Below are positions 42,297 to 51,109 of a DNA stretch of 64,000 bases, in pieces. The notes beneath the pieces were generated by a model. That model had not been told where the DNA came from and searched no databases. It saw only the letters and a program-made list of their open reading frames with translations. The translations under genes and the position numbers were made by a program. Position 1 is the first letter of the stretch; each line of letters starts with the position of its first letter. This DNA comes from Ruminococcus flavefaciens ATCC 19208 (lineage in GTDB: Bacteria > Bacillota > Clostridia > Oscillospirales > Ruminococcaceae), in assembly GCF_000518765.1 (NCBI RefSeq), contig NZ_JAEF01000024.1, positions 1 through 64,000 on the forward strand. Reading direction: 5' to 3'.

Positions 42297-43088
42297 CTAT
42301 TCTTCTGAATTTTCCTTCCTTCTTCTGTACTCCGACGGGGTACAGCCCTTATGCATTTTGAACTGCCGCATAAAGTATGATTCACTGTCATAGCCGCAGG
42401 TCTCTGCAATAGCCGTAACTGACATGGCTGTATTTTTCAGCAGCTCGGCTGCTCTTACCAGTCTGCTCTCGATGACGTCCTGACGGAAAGTAACTCCGAA
42501 AGCCATGAGATAAAGGCGGTGAAAATAGGAACGGCTTATCTGCATCTCATCGCATATATCATCAACAGACCACATATTCATAGGGTCATCATATATAAGT
42601 TCACGGTACTTTTTCAGCTCGCTGTACCTCGGTATCTTCTCTTCGGGCGAAGCTTCGGGACAATCGGCTGCATCACTGAGAGCTATGAAGATAAGGCGCA
42701 TGGAAAGCTCCATAAACTCACTGAAATGCCTGCCTCTGTGCATTGACTGTGACTGCATAGCCCTCAGAGTGCCTGCTACAGAAAAGCCGTCGCTCAGCTC
42801 TATGGGAATATCCTGCGGCAGATTCATAGAAGAGATGTACTGCCTGTCAGCAGCAGAGGTTTTGAAGCTCACTATGTCATATCGCATATTCTTTCCCTTT
42901 ATTGGGCGGAATGTGGACTTATAGCCGCTTGTGAGCAGAGCTGCACAGCTGCCAGATGTGTGAAGAGCCTTTCCCCCGTCCATATACATAACAGGAGTCC
43001 TGAAAAAAAGCAGAACAGGGTCTGCTCCCAGTTCACCGCCGAAAGCAGTTTCGCGGCGGCAATTCAGCTGTATACGGTTTATTTTCAT
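42297..43088 (-). CDS. AraC-family transcriptional regulator
   Basis: The product is 263 residues. The C-terminal 100 residues hold two helix-turn-helix motifs: WSVDDICDEMQISRSYFHRLYLMAFG, and AMSVTAIAETCGYDSESYFMRQFKMHKGCTPSEYRR, the AraC signature. The N-terminal 150 residues resemble a cupin-type ligand domain (HTSGSCAALLTSGY). It probably controls a sugar or stress gene, but no adjacent target is evident; the neighbours are the VanY-like gene and the SCIFF maturase. Confidence 0.92.
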   Translation of the reverse strand: MKINRIQLNCRRETAFGGELGADPVLLFFRTPVMYMDGGKALHTSGSCAALLTSGYKSTFRPIKGKNMRYDIVSFKTSAADRQYISSMNLPQDIPIELSDGFSVAGTLRAMQSQSMHRGRHFSEFMELSMRLIFIALSDAADCPEASPEEKIPRYSELKKYRELIYDDPMNMWSVDDICDEMQISRSYFHRLYLMAFGVTFRQDVIESRLVRAAELLKNTAMSVTAIAETCGYDSESYFMRQFKMHKGCTPSEYRRRKENSEE

Positions 43089-43167
43089 GGCTCTCCCCCC
43101 CTGTTGTTATTATAATATGATTATAACATATAAGCTACGCAAAAGCAAGAGACACCTGCACAGCAAA

Positions 43168-43192
43168 TACAAAGGGCGGATAAAATCCGCCC
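43168..43192 (-). terminator. Terminator of the SCIFF maturase gene
   Basis: GGGCGGAT and ATCCGCCC pair around three bases. On the minus strand TTTGTATTT follows. Confidence 0.8.
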
Positions 43193-43219
43193 CTTCTGAA
43201 CACTATTCACCACAACTGA

Positions 43220-44587
43220 TCACTCAGCCGTATCAGCCATTTTGACAGCTTTCATCATTATAGCGCACTCAAGACGCTTCTTTTCAAGCTGACATGATAT
43301 CTTATGAGCAGTTCTGATATCGCCCATATACTGGTAATTATTAGCGTTACAGCCGCCGCTGCAATAGAATTTAGCCCAGCACTCGCGGCAGTCGGGCTTT
43401 GAATAAACGTGAGCCTTTGCGAAATCAGCTTTCATTTCCTGATCAAAAGTGCCCTCGTCGATATTGCCCATTTTGTACTCGTCAATACCTACGAACTGAT
43501 GACAGGGGAAGATATCGCCGTCAGGAGTGATTGCTACATAGTCGTTTCCGCAGCCGCAGCCCCTGAGACGCTTGATAGCGCACGGTCCCTGATCCAGATC
43601 CAGCATAAAGTGGAAGAAATTGAACTTCTTGCCGTTCTTCTCATTTTCGAGGAGCTTCAGTGCAAGCTTTTCGTACTCTGCAAATACAGCAGGAAGATCC
43701 TTTTCTGTAAGTGCATAGATATCGTCATCGCCCACAACAGGCTCTACGGATATCTGGTCGAAGCCTGCTTCGTTAAGGGCAAAAACGTCGTTGGAAAAGT
43801 CGAGGTTCTTGTTTGTGAAAGTACCTCTTACATAATACTCCTTATCGCCTCTGCCTGCAACGAGCTTCTGGTACTTAGGCAGTATCATGTCATAGCAGCC
43901 CTGTCCGTTTGGCAGTACGCGGAAATAATCGTTAACTTCCTTACGTCCGTCAATAGAAAGAACAACGTTTGACATCTCACGGTTGATGAAGTCTATCTTC
44001 TCATCGTCAAGAAGAAGACCGTTTGTAGTGATAGTAAAGCGGAACTTCTTGTTGTACTCCTTTTCGCGGCTTCTTGCGTATTCAACTACCTGCTTCACAA
44101 CATTGAAGTTCATGAGCGGCTCACCGCCGAAGAAGTCCAGCTCAAGATTTGGACGGTCGCCCGAATTCTCAAGAAGGAAGTCGATAGCGTGTTTGCCTGT
44201 CTCAAATGACATGAGCTTTCTGCCCTTGCCGAAATCGCCTGTGGAAGCAAAACAGTACTTGCATCTTAGCTGGCAGTCATGTGCGATATTAAGGCACATA
44301 GCCTTTACGGGAGAAGCTACGGAATACTTAGCGTACTTCTCATAATCGTCCTCTGAGAAGAGTATCTTGTCGTTGTAAAGCTCCACTATCTCGTCATAGC
44401 AGTCGCGGATATCCTGCTCGCTGTATGACTTTGAAAGCTTGTCCACAACCTTCTGAGGACATTCTGCTTCAAAAGGCGGCTCAACATTGTCAAGGAGATC
44501 ATATGTAAGCTCGTCCACAAGATGAACTCCGCCGCTGTTTACATCGAGAACTATATTCAAGCCGTTAAGCTTATACTTATGTATCAT
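43220..44587 (-). CDS. scfB: Radical SAM/SPASM thioether maturase of the SCIFF peptide
   Basis: The product is 455 residues, the standard size of SCIFF maturases (CteB/ScfB). An N-terminal RRE-like peptide-binding region (MIHKYKLNGLNIVLDVNSGGVHLVD) precedes the radical SAM cluster motif CQLRCKYCFAS (C-x3-C-x2-C). DFFGGEPLMNF follows. The C-terminal SPASM domain supplies cysteines at GPCAIKRLRGCGCG, PCHQFVG, and CRECWAKFYCSGGC for auxiliary iron-sulfur clusters. It forms thioether links from cysteines of the adjacent 45-residue peptide to alpha carbons. It lies 69 bases downstream of that gene, with a hairpin between. Confidence 0.96.
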   Translation of the reverse strand: MIHKYKLNGLNIVLDVNSGGVHLVDELTYDLLDNVEPPFEAECPQKVVDKLSKSYSEQDIRDCYDEIVELYNDKILFSEDDYEKYAKYSVASPVKAMCLNIAHDCQLRCKYCFASTGDFGKGRKLMSFETGKHAIDFLLENSGDRPNLELDFFGGEPLMNFNVVKQVVEYARSREKEYNKKFRFTITTNGLLLDDEKIDFINREMSNVVLSIDGRKEVNDYFRVLPNGQGCYDMILPKYQKLVAGRGDKEYYVRGTFTNKNLDFSNDVFALNEAGFDQISVEPVVGDDDIYALTEKDLPAVFAEYEKLALKLLENEKNGKKFNFFHFMLDLDQGPCAIKRLRGCGCGNDYVAITPDGDIFPCHQFVGIDEYKMGNIDEGTFDQEMKADFAKAHVYSKPDCRECWAKFYCSGGCNANNYQYMGDIRTAHKISCQLEKKRLECAIMMKAVKMADTAE

Positions 44588-44603
44588 TTATTTACCCTCT
44601 ATT

Positions 44604-44637
44604 CAAAAAATATGAGGCAGCATTTTCATACTGCCTC
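44604..44637 (-). terminator. Attenuator-like hairpin between SCIFF and its maturase
   Basis: GAGGCAG and CTGCCTC pair around ten bases and are followed on the minus strand by ATATTTTTTG. Partial termination here would make more of the peptide mRNA than of the enzyme mRNA. Confidence 0.8.
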
Positions 44638-44656
44638 GACCGATCATAGCGTTAGC

Positions 44657-44794
44657 TTATCTCTCGCACTTCTGGTTTGCAACTGTGCATGAGGTCTTGC
44701 AAGCAGACTGACATGAAGCCTGACACTTGCCGCAGCCGCCCTTCTGAGCAGACTCTTTGAGATTTGCCTTATTGATAGTCTTAATGTGTTTCAT
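44657..44794 (-). CDS. scfA: SCIFF (six-cysteine) ribosomal peptide precursor
   Basis: The product is 45 residues, too small for usual gene lists. It starts MKHIKTINKANLKESAQ, and the C-terminal part has six cysteines at about residues 21, 24, 28, 32, 36 and 43 (GGCGKCQASC, then SACKTSC). This is the near-universal 'six cysteines in forty-five' peptide of Clostridia. Its ribosome site is GGAGG. The cysteines are substrates for thioether formation by the downstream radical SAM enzyme. The mature peptide's function is not known. Confidence 0.95.
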   Translation of the reverse strand: MKHIKTINKANLKESAQKGGCGKCQASCQSACKTSCTVANQKCER

Positions 44795-44845
44795 TTTTAA
44801 ACCTCCATAAGATCATGCGGTTTTAGCCGCAAAATACTTTATAAT

Positions 44846-44874
44846 ATTATATCATAAATCAATTGCTATTGCAA
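44846..44874 (-). promoter_or_regulatory. Promoter of the SCIFF operon
   Basis: On the minus strand TTGCAA (44874-44869), 17 bases, TATAAT (44851-44846). A small GCGGTTTTAGCCGC hairpin lies in the leader. Confidence 0.75.
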
Positions 44875-44904
44875 TAGCTATTTTAATAATTTCATATTTT
44901 TTAT

Positions 44905-45852
44905 TTATTCGCCGCCCATAAGGCTGTCGAATACAAAGTTGTAGATATCAGCATAGGTAGCATCGGTATAATGCAGACCATCAGTTGTTCTGAAGCCGTA
45001 ATACTTCAGATACGCATTACTGTCAAGGAACTGTATCCTGCTGTCAAGACCGTCACGCATAGCGTTATTGAAAGCATCTATCCTGCTGTTGAGGTAAGCG
45101 TAATTGCCTTCACATGGATTTACGGACATAAATATAACAGTATTATTATCAAGGAACTCATCGGGCATACTGTTGTAAAGTCTGAGGTAAGCGCCGCTGT
45201 CAAGGTCGTTTACGCCGAGATTGATGATGACCGTCTTATCGCGTATCTGGTATATCTGCTGAGCATTGTCCCTGAACAGCTTGATTCCCGCACCGACCTT
45301 AGCTATATAGTCGATAGCTATACTTCTTGCCATACCTACTGTACGTGAATCGCCTACCCAGAACCACTCCTCATACTCGCTGTCTATTCTCGGAGGAACA
45401 TATTCCGCAACAGGAGTCTCCGCAACAGGTGCAGGTGCAGCAGGAGCTTCACCGCCGCCGTTATCGGTCTGCTCGGCAGGCTTTTCCTCTTCATCGGCTT
45501 TCTGCTTGAAGCCATTCTTTTCGAGGAAGTCGGTCATTATCGGGTTTTCATCATCACTTACAGAAGCCCATGCATAGTAAGAAAGTATGAGCGAAGCATC
45601 AACTGCGTCCACCTGACTGTCGCCGTTCAGATCGGCAGCCGATTCCTGATAGGTAAATAACGGGCTTTCCTTGCCCGAAGAAGTACACGCATATGCAGCA
45701 AGTACAGAACAAGCGTCTGCCGAGTCAACCATACCGTCGCCGTTTATATCGCCGATAAGATACAGACCTGCTTCGCCGTGTGCGGTAATACCTACAGATG
45801 AAGCAGCAAGCGCAGCCGTAGCGGCTATGCTCATAAGCGTTTTGATCTTCAT
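44905..45852 (-). CDS. Dockerin-bearing SGNH/GDSL hydrolase (putative cellulosomal esterase)
   Basis: The product is 315 residues. It has a signal peptide (LMSIAATAALAASSVGITAHG), then an N-terminal type I-like dockerin with two calcium loops (GDINGDGMVDSADACSVL and DLNGDSQVDAVDASLIL). A proline/alanine linker follows (APAAPAPVAETP). The SGNH domain has WVGDSRTVGM with the nucleophile serine, LGVNDL (block III) and DGLHYT with the final Asp-His. SGNH esterases in cellulosomes deacetylate hemicellulose or pectin, and this is the likely role. The dockerin attaches it to a scaffoldin cohesin. Placing the dockerin before the enzyme is less common than after it. Confidence 0.9.
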   Translation of the reverse strand: MKIKTLMSIAATAALAASSVGITAHGEAGLYLIGDINGDGMVDSADACSVLAAYACTSSGKESPLFTYQESAADLNGDSQVDAVDASLILSYYAWASVSDDENPIMTDFLEKNGFKQKADEEEKPAEQTDNGGGEAPAAPAPVAETPVAEYVPPRIDSEYEEWFWVGDSRTVGMARSIAIDYIAKVGAGIKLFRDNAQQIYQIRDKTVIINLGVNDLDSGAYLRLYNSMPDEFLDNNTVIFMSVNPCEGNYAYLNSRIDAFNNAMRDGLDSRIQFLDSNAYLKYYGFRTTDGLHYTDATYADIYNFVFDSLMGGE

Positions 45853-45864
45853 AATAATACTCCT

Positions 45865-47790
45865 TTACTGTTCAAGCTCGATCAGAAGCTCGAAATTCTC
45901 GTCGATCCTCTGTTTGAGCTCTTCGATCTCGGCACATTTACGGTTCATAAGCTCGTAATCACTGTAGACCTCCTCCTTGCCGATCTCCTCGGTAAGAGCG
46001 TCTATCTGTGCCTGTAGGTCGTCGATTTCCTTTTCAAGGCGTCTCATTTCGTTTTTTCTCGCAGCGTCGGCACTTCTCTGCTGCTTGCTGCGATAATTCT
46101 TAGCAGACTTTTCCTTGGCTGCTTCCGCAGCTTTCTGCTGTTTTTCAGCTTCAACAGCTTTTCTTTCGGCAGCCTGCTCATCTCTGAGTACATCGAGGTA
46201 TTTCTCGAAGCCATAGTTATGAAGCCTGTACTGTCCGTCAGTAAGCTCGATAAGCCTGTCAGCGATCTTGCTCAGGAGATATCGGTCATGGCTGACAAAT
46301 ATGACCGTTCCCGTATATTCAGCCAATGCCTCCTCGATAGCCTCTTTTGAGCTGAGGTCAAGGTGGTTGGTAGGCTCGTCAAGTATAAGTACGTTTCCGT
46401 GCTCCTGCATCATTATAGCAAAGCAGAGCTTAGCACGTTCGCCGCCGCTGATGACTCCTGTTTCCTTGAAAACATTCTCTCCCACAAGTCTCACCTGTGC
46501 AAGGAGACTGCGGACTTCAAGGTCTGAAAGCAAAGGATAGCGGCTGTGGAGTTCTTCCATTACGGTAAGCTCCTTATTAAGGTTGGTACTTTCCTGCTCA
46601 AAGTAGGATATCTTTATATTGCTGTTCCAGCGGACAACGCCCTTATGAGGGAGCTGTTCCTGTATGATACGCAGAAGAGTTGATTTGCCGATACCGTTAT
46701 CTCCTATAATTCCGACTTTTTCGCCTCTTCGGACTTCAAAATCGAGAGTATCGACAAGAGTTTTTCTTCCGCTTCCCTCACCCACCGAAATGTCGATGCC
46801 TTTGACCTTTAATACGTCTATAGGCGGCTCGACAGCGTAGGTAAAGCGTATCTTTGCGTGTTTTGTATCATGTACGGGACGCTCTATGCGTTCCATTTTT
46901 TCAAGCTGTTTTCTGCGGCTCTGCGCCATTTTCGTAGTAGAAGCACGGACGAGATTTTTTGCAACATATTCCTCCATATGAGCTATCTGCTTCTGCTGCA
47001 TCTCGTATTCCTTTTCGCGGCGCGCATCATTTTCCTCGCGCTGACGCACAAAGGCTGTATAATTCCCTCTGTATCGTGTAAGAACGCCTCTTTCTATCTC
47101 GCATATCGAGGTACAAAGCCTGTCAAGGAAGTATCTGTCATGTGATACTATCAGCACCGCACCCTTGTAAGTACGGAGATAGTCCTCAAGCCACATGATT
47201 GTCTTGAAGTCAAGGTGGTTTGTAGGCTCGTCGAGAATAAGCAGATTAGGCTCTTCAAGGAGAAGCCTTGCAATGCAAAGGCGAGTCTTTTCGCCGCCGC
47301 TGAAGCCCGAAACGGTACGCTCAAGCTCTTCGCCCGAAAATCCCATACCGTTGAGCACCATGCGTATCTTCACATCGGTGTTATAGCCATCATTGGCTTC
47401 TATCCACGATGAAAGCTGCTGATACTCGTCTGCGGCGGAATCATCGCCCATTTCTATTTCCAGCTCTATCTCGCGCAATCTGTCGATAGCACGATGTATT
47501 GGTTCAAAAACGCTCCGCATCTCCTCGATAACGGTATTCTCGGTATTGAGACCGCCCATCTGTTCGAGATATCCTACGGTAGTCTTTGCCGCCATAGATA
47601 CGATGCCGTCCTTTTCGGTAAAGCGGTCAGGCTCAACTGAGCCTGTAAGTATCTTCAGCAGTGTTGACTTTCCGCAGCCGTTGTTTCCCACAAGACCTAT
47701 CTTGTCGTTTTCGTCGATAGTAAGGGAAACATTGCACAGCACCTGATTGCCGTTATAAAACTTATTTATATTTGTTAGGCTTGCAAGCAT
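45865..47790 (-). CDS. ABC-F family ATPase
   Basis: The product is 641 residues from ATG 47790 (AAAGGA upstream); a longer frame to 47856 is not supported by a ribosome site. Two ABC modules are present without TM segments: GNNGCGKST, LSGGEKTR-type signature (FSGGEKTRLCIARLL) and LILDEPTNHLD; then GDNGIGKST, ISGGERAKLCFAIMM and LILDEPTNHLD. The P-site linker between them is rich in charged helix (RREKEYEMQQKQIAHMEEY). A C-terminal coiled coil (KNEMRRLEKEIDDLQAQIDALTEEI) follows. ABC-F proteins act on the ribosome E site, in translation quality control or antibiotic protection. Which applies is not decided by sequence. Confidence 0.95.
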   Translation of the reverse strand: MLASLTNINKFYNGNQVLCNVSLTIDENDKIGLVGNNGCGKSTLLKILTGSVEPDRFTEKDGIVSMAAKTTVGYLEQMGGLNTENTVIEEMRSVFEPIHRAIDRLREIELEIEMGDDSAADEYQQLSSWIEANDGYNTDVKIRMVLNGMGFSGEELERTVSGFSGGEKTRLCIARLLLEEPNLLILDEPTNHLDFKTIMWLEDYLRTYKGAVLIVSHDRYFLDRLCTSICEIERGVLTRYRGNYTAFVRQREENDARREKEYEMQQKQIAHMEEYVAKNLVRASTTKMAQSRRKQLEKMERIERPVHDTKHAKIRFTYAVEPPIDVLKVKGIDISVGEGSGRKTLVDTLDFEVRRGEKVGIIGDNGIGKSTLLRIIQEQLPHKGVVRWNSNIKISYFEQESTNLNKELTVMEELHSRYPLLSDLEVRSLLAQVRLVGENVFKETGVISGGERAKLCFAIMMQEHGNVLILDEPTNHLDLSSKEAIEEALAEYTGTVIFVSHDRYLLSKIADRLIELTDGQYRLHNYGFEKYLDVLRDEQAAERKAVEAEKQQKAAEAAKEKSAKNYRSKQQRSADAARKNEMRRLEKEIDDLQAQIDALTEEIGKEEVYSDYELMNRKCAEIEELKQRIDENFELLIELEQ

Positions 47791-47995
47791 ATTGATTTTC
47801 CTTTGTTTTCTGCCAGTGTGCACAAATGAAATTGAGCATTTTTGTGCAGACTGCAACTAATACCTACATCATAACACATTTATAGGTAAAAAGTCAATGG
47901 TCACGGTAAATATAAATAAGCAGCGATTTTTGTGCTATTTTATACATTCTACATCAAAAAACGCCTATTTTCCGCACCTTTTGCCGTTTAAATGA

Positions 47996-48216
47996 AGAAA
48001 GTCTCCGCAAGGAGACTTTCTTCTGAGGGAATATTAGAATTATTGATCAGAGAGGGTACTCTGAAAAATTGTCCTGCACTAAAGCTCCGCGAGCTTAATC
48101 TGCGCACACTGTACAAAAGGCTGCCTACTGCCCGATGTCAGACCTGCGCTGATCCCCTGGAAGGCATAATTGCGAAAGATAACCCCTTATCTTCTTTAGC
48201 TCTGAATTACGCCTAC
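47996..48216 (-). ncRNA. ssrS: 6S RNA (RNA polymerase regulator)
   Basis: A minus-strand promoter (TTGCAA 48250-48245, 16 bases, TATAAT 48228-48223) precedes about 215 bases with no coding gene, ending in a 13-bp hairpin GAAGAAAGTCTCC/GGAGACTTTCTTC. The 3' arm contains GCGGAGCTTTAGTGC followed by TTTTTCAG, closely resembling the 3' arm of the B. subtilis 6S RNA as I recall it, and CTAAAG in the 5' arm can pair with CTTTAG in the 3' arm. 6S RNA mimics an open promoter and sequesters housekeeping RNA polymerase. The assignment is by motif and layout and has not been checked with a covariance model. Confidence 0.65.
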
Positions 48217-48222
48217 AAGTAT

Positions 48223-48250
48223 ATTATACACTTTTTATTATCATTTGCAA
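48223..48250 (-). promoter_or_regulatory. Promoter of the 6S RNA
   Basis: TTGCAA, 16 bases, TATAAT on the minus strand. Confidence 0.7.
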
Positions 48251-48313
48251 TGAAAAATACTATCTTTTTAAGAAGATTTTTTGAAATTACAACATTAAAT
48301 ATATAAAATCATC

Positions 48314-48342
48314 TTGCAATCATCACTTTTATATGATACAAT
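48314..48342 (+). promoter_or_regulatory. Promoter of the fusion regulator gene
   Basis: TTGCAA (48314-48319), 17 bases, TACAAT (48337-48342), about 90 bases before the ATG at 48433. It is divergent from the 6S promoter, about 65 bases away. Confidence 0.65.
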
Positions 48343-48432
48343 AGTACATATAGAAATGGTCGTTTTTTAGTTATCAGTGAACAGAATTATTACTCTTCAC
48401 AGCCTTAGAGCTAAACGAACGGAGGGATATTA

Positions 48433-50673
48433 ATGAGCAAACGAATACTTATCGGCGTTATCATAGCCGATTGTCATATAGCTTTCCAGAGTGAGATACT
48501 CCGCGGCATCATAACTCAGGCTTTCAAGAGCAACTGCGATGTGGCTGTTATCTCTCCCCTGCATAATTTCTCTCTTTCCTCCGTACACAAGGACGCGGAA
48601 AAAACTATATTCGACCTTATAATGTCCGAAAAAATCGACGGCATAATCTATGACAGAAATTCCCTGCAAAACGAGGATATCTGCCGACACATGGACGAGC
48701 TGTGCAAACGCTCGGAAAAGCCCGTAATGCTCCTTGATTACAACGATCACAAAAGCTTTGAGACCACCTCTGTAGATGACCGTGACGCTTTCGAGACTAT
48801 CACAGACCACCTTATAAATGTTCACGGCTACAGAAGGATATACTGCCTTACGGGTCCGAAAAACACCTTCAGCGGCGAGGAACGCCTTGCAGGCTACAGG
48901 ACTTCAATGAAAAGGCACGGCATTAATGTAGAGAAAAGCTGGTATGAATACGGAGACTTCTGGACGGAAGCTCCAAAAAGATTTGCCAAGCGCATACTCA
49001 GCGGCGAGCTTGAACGCCCCGAGGCTATAGTCTGCGGAAACGATGTAATGGCTATAACACTTTCAAAGCTGTTCATCGACGCAGGTGTAAGAGTCCCCGA
49101 GGATATAGCTATAACAGGCTATGATGCGTCTATCGAGGGATATCAGGCAAGTCCGTCCATAACGAGCTACAGCCGTCCGAACTTTCAGCTGGGCGCTGAG
49201 GCGATACGAAGGCTTTACCGCATCATAACAGGAAAGATATGCGGCAAAGTCCCCAACGAGAACGGTGAGCTCCGTCTCGGAGAGAGCTGCGGCTGCACCG
49301 AAAATCCGAGCCTCAGGCACAGTATACTCCGTAATATCAGCATAAACGCCAGATTTGAGTCAGAGCTGCTCTACGGCGATATGCTTTTCGATATCACAAA
49401 TGCAGATAATATTTCGACTTTTGCCGACAGGCTGGATAATTACACCTACTTCCTGCATAAAATGAGAAGGGTGCGCATCTGCCTTACCCAGAGCTATGTC
49501 GATGCTACCGTTGACAAGAATGCCGAAGAGCTTAACTTCAATATCGGTGACAATATGAAGGTGGTCCTTGCAAAGTCCGCAATATGGCGTGAAGCCGAAA
49601 CAAATCTCATATTCAGTTCATCTGAGATACTCCCCGATTATAATGAGGACCGCAGCTATCCCTCCGCGTTTTTCATCTCGCCCTTACATTATAATAATAA
49701 CTTCTTCGGATACTGTGCAGTCTCATTCGGAAAAGAGCCCCGTTCCTTCAGTTCGCTGTACATGAAATGGATAAACTACGTCAACGTTGCCCTTGAGCAG
49801 GTACGTATCAAGGCTATAATGAACCGCACTATCCTCAACACCAGCAAAGCCCTGCTTTACGATCACCTTACAGGACTGCTCAACAGAAGCGGCATAGAAC
49901 AGGAATTCAGTAAAAAATTCCCGAATGCAGCGGGAAACAGATCCGTGGAATGTATCATATTCGAGCTGCACGGACTTAAAAAAGCCTACTATCAGAGCGG
50001 CGAGGAGAAATCCAACAGCATTATGGCGGCTTTCGCAAAGAAGCTCCGCTCATGTATACACAACAAGGAAATATGCGGTGCATGGGCTTCACAGACCCTT
50101 TGCGTCATAAGTCCGGACAGTGCCCGCGCCGAAGCTATATACAACGAGCTTTGCGGCAAAATAAAGGAAACACAGTTCAGCACCGGCGAGGAAAACTGCA
50201 ATATCGACTTTTCAGTGGGTGTGTGCAGCTGTGAGATCACGGAAACTGCCGAGCTTTCCGACGCGATGTATAAGGCTACCATGAACAGGGTATTCTCATA
50301 TGCAATATCCGAGACTACATCAAATCCGCAGTTTGAAAAGCTGTGTCTCCTGCGCAACAGGATAATGAAAAATCCCGAGCTGCCGTGGAATATCAGTGAG
50401 ATAGCCGAAAGCCTGTATCTCAGCAAGAGCTATCTGCAAAAGATATATAAAGCCTATTTCGGCAAGAGCATAATAGAGGAAATGATACAGTTCCGCATAG
50501 ACAGTGCAAAGACCCTGCTGGCTCAGACGGATATGACAGTTACCGAAATATCCCGCGAGTGCGGCTATTCATCGTATAATTACTTCGTGCGCCAGTTCAG
50601 AATGTGCGAGGGACACTCGCCGTCAGAATACCGCGATGAACAAAGAAGAAAGGCTGAGGAAAATGAAAGCTGA
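48433..50673 (+). CDS. Periplasmic-binding-protein/GGDEF/AraC fusion transcription regulator
   Basis: The product is 746 residues. Residues 1-300 form a LacI-type periplasmic-binding-like sensor (KRILIGVIIADCHIAFQSEILRGI, KIDGIIYDR, VCGNDVMAITLSKLF, ITGYDASIEG) without a DNA-binding head. A middle region of about 160 residues follows. Residues about 480-620 resemble a GGDEF domain: YDHLTGLLNRSGIEQEF is the typical start, but the GGDEF catalytic loop is not evident, so it is probably inactive or regulatory. The C-terminal 110 residues are an AraC helix-turn-helix pair (WNISEIAESLYLSKSYLQKIYKAYFG, MTVTEISRECGYSSYNYFVRQFR). There is no TM segment. A sugar-responsive cytoplasmic regulator is likely. 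Confidence 0.88.
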   Translation: MSKRILIGVIIADCHIAFQSEILRGIITQAFKSNCDVAVISPLHNFSLSSVHKDAEKTIFDLIMSEKIDGIIYDRNSLQNEDICRHMDELCKRSEKPVMLLDYNDHKSFETTSVDDRDAFETITDHLINVHGYRRIYCLTGPKNTFSGEERLAGYRTSMKRHGINVEKSWYEYGDFWTEAPKRFAKRILSGELERPEAIVCGNDVMAITLSKLFIDAGVRVPEDIAITGYDASIEGYQASPSITSYSRPNFQLGAEAIRRLYRIITGKICGKVPNENGELRLGESCGCTENPSLRHSILRNISINARFESELLYGDMLFDITNADNISTFADRLDNYTYFLHKMRRVRICLTQSYVDATVDKNAEELNFNIGDNMKVVLAKSAIWREAETNLIFSSSEILPDYNEDRSYPSAFFISPLHYNNNFFGYCAVSFGKEPRSFSSLYMKWINYVNVALEQVRIKAIMNRTILNTSKALLYDHLTGLLNRSGIEQEFSKKFPNAAGNRSVECIIFELHGLKKAYYQSGEEKSNSIMAAFAKKLRSCIHNKEICGAWASQTLCVISPDSARAEAIYNELCGKIKETQFSTGEENCNIDFSVGVCSCEITETAELSDAMYKATMNRVFSYAISETTSNPQFEKLCLLRNRIMKNPELPWNISEIAESLYLSKSYLQKIYKAYFGKSIIEEMIQFRIDSAKTLLAQTDMTVTEISRECGYSSYNYFVRQFRMCEGHSPSEYRDEQRRKAEENES

Positions 50674-51010
50674 AGTCATACTTATGAAATGCCCCGAAGC
50701 TCGCCGCATTTACGGCGTAAGAGTCGAGGAATGGGAAGGCGACTGGTTCAGGACATGGGCATTCCCTATCGACGAAAAAAGAGCTTCCCATGAGGGATTC
50801 GACAAAGTCAAAATAAAGGGAAATCTTTACCCCGCAGATGAATTCAACGGCTGTCCTTACTGTAAGACCATAAAATTCGTGCAGTGCGACAGATGCGGCA
50901 AGCTCAGCTGCTGGAACAACGAGGAGCGCGTCACCTGCGGCTGGTGCGGACGCTCGGGAAATGTTACCGCTACAGAGGAACAGATAAACGTCAAGGGCGG
51001 CGGCTATTAA
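50663..51010 (+). CDS. Zinc-ribbon protein (TerY-C-like)
   Basis: The product is 115 residues from ATG 50663, overlapping the previous stop by 11 bases; a start at 50636 lacks a ribosome site. The C-terminal half has NGCPYCKTIKFVQCDRCGKL, then CWNNEERVTCGWCGRSG, four C-x2-C pairs that should bind two zinc ions as in the TerY-C ribbon. The N-terminal half (AEVILMKCPEARRIYGVRVEEW) has no recognised motif. TerY-C ribbons are associated with tellurite-resistance/VWA signalling clusters; no such genes are nearby. It is translationally coupled to the regulator gene. Confidence 0.75.
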   Translation: MKAEVILMKCPEARRIYGVRVEEWEGDWFRTWAFPIDEKRASHEGFDKVKIKGNLYPADEFNGCPYCKTIKFVQCDRCGKLSCWNNEERVTCGWCGRSGNVTATEEQINVKGGGY

Positions 51011-51109
51011 ACAGCGCGGCAGCATAAACAAAAGGCATATCTCATCGCATGACAGCGTGACGCTGCACCCTTTCCATAAACAATAAAATAAAATGAGGTG
51101 AACTTCTCC

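Noticed and set aside
47992-48306. 105-codon plus-strand open frame
   Set aside because: It has no ribosome site and starts inside the terminator hairpin of a minus-strand 6S-like RNA. The composition is not protein-like.
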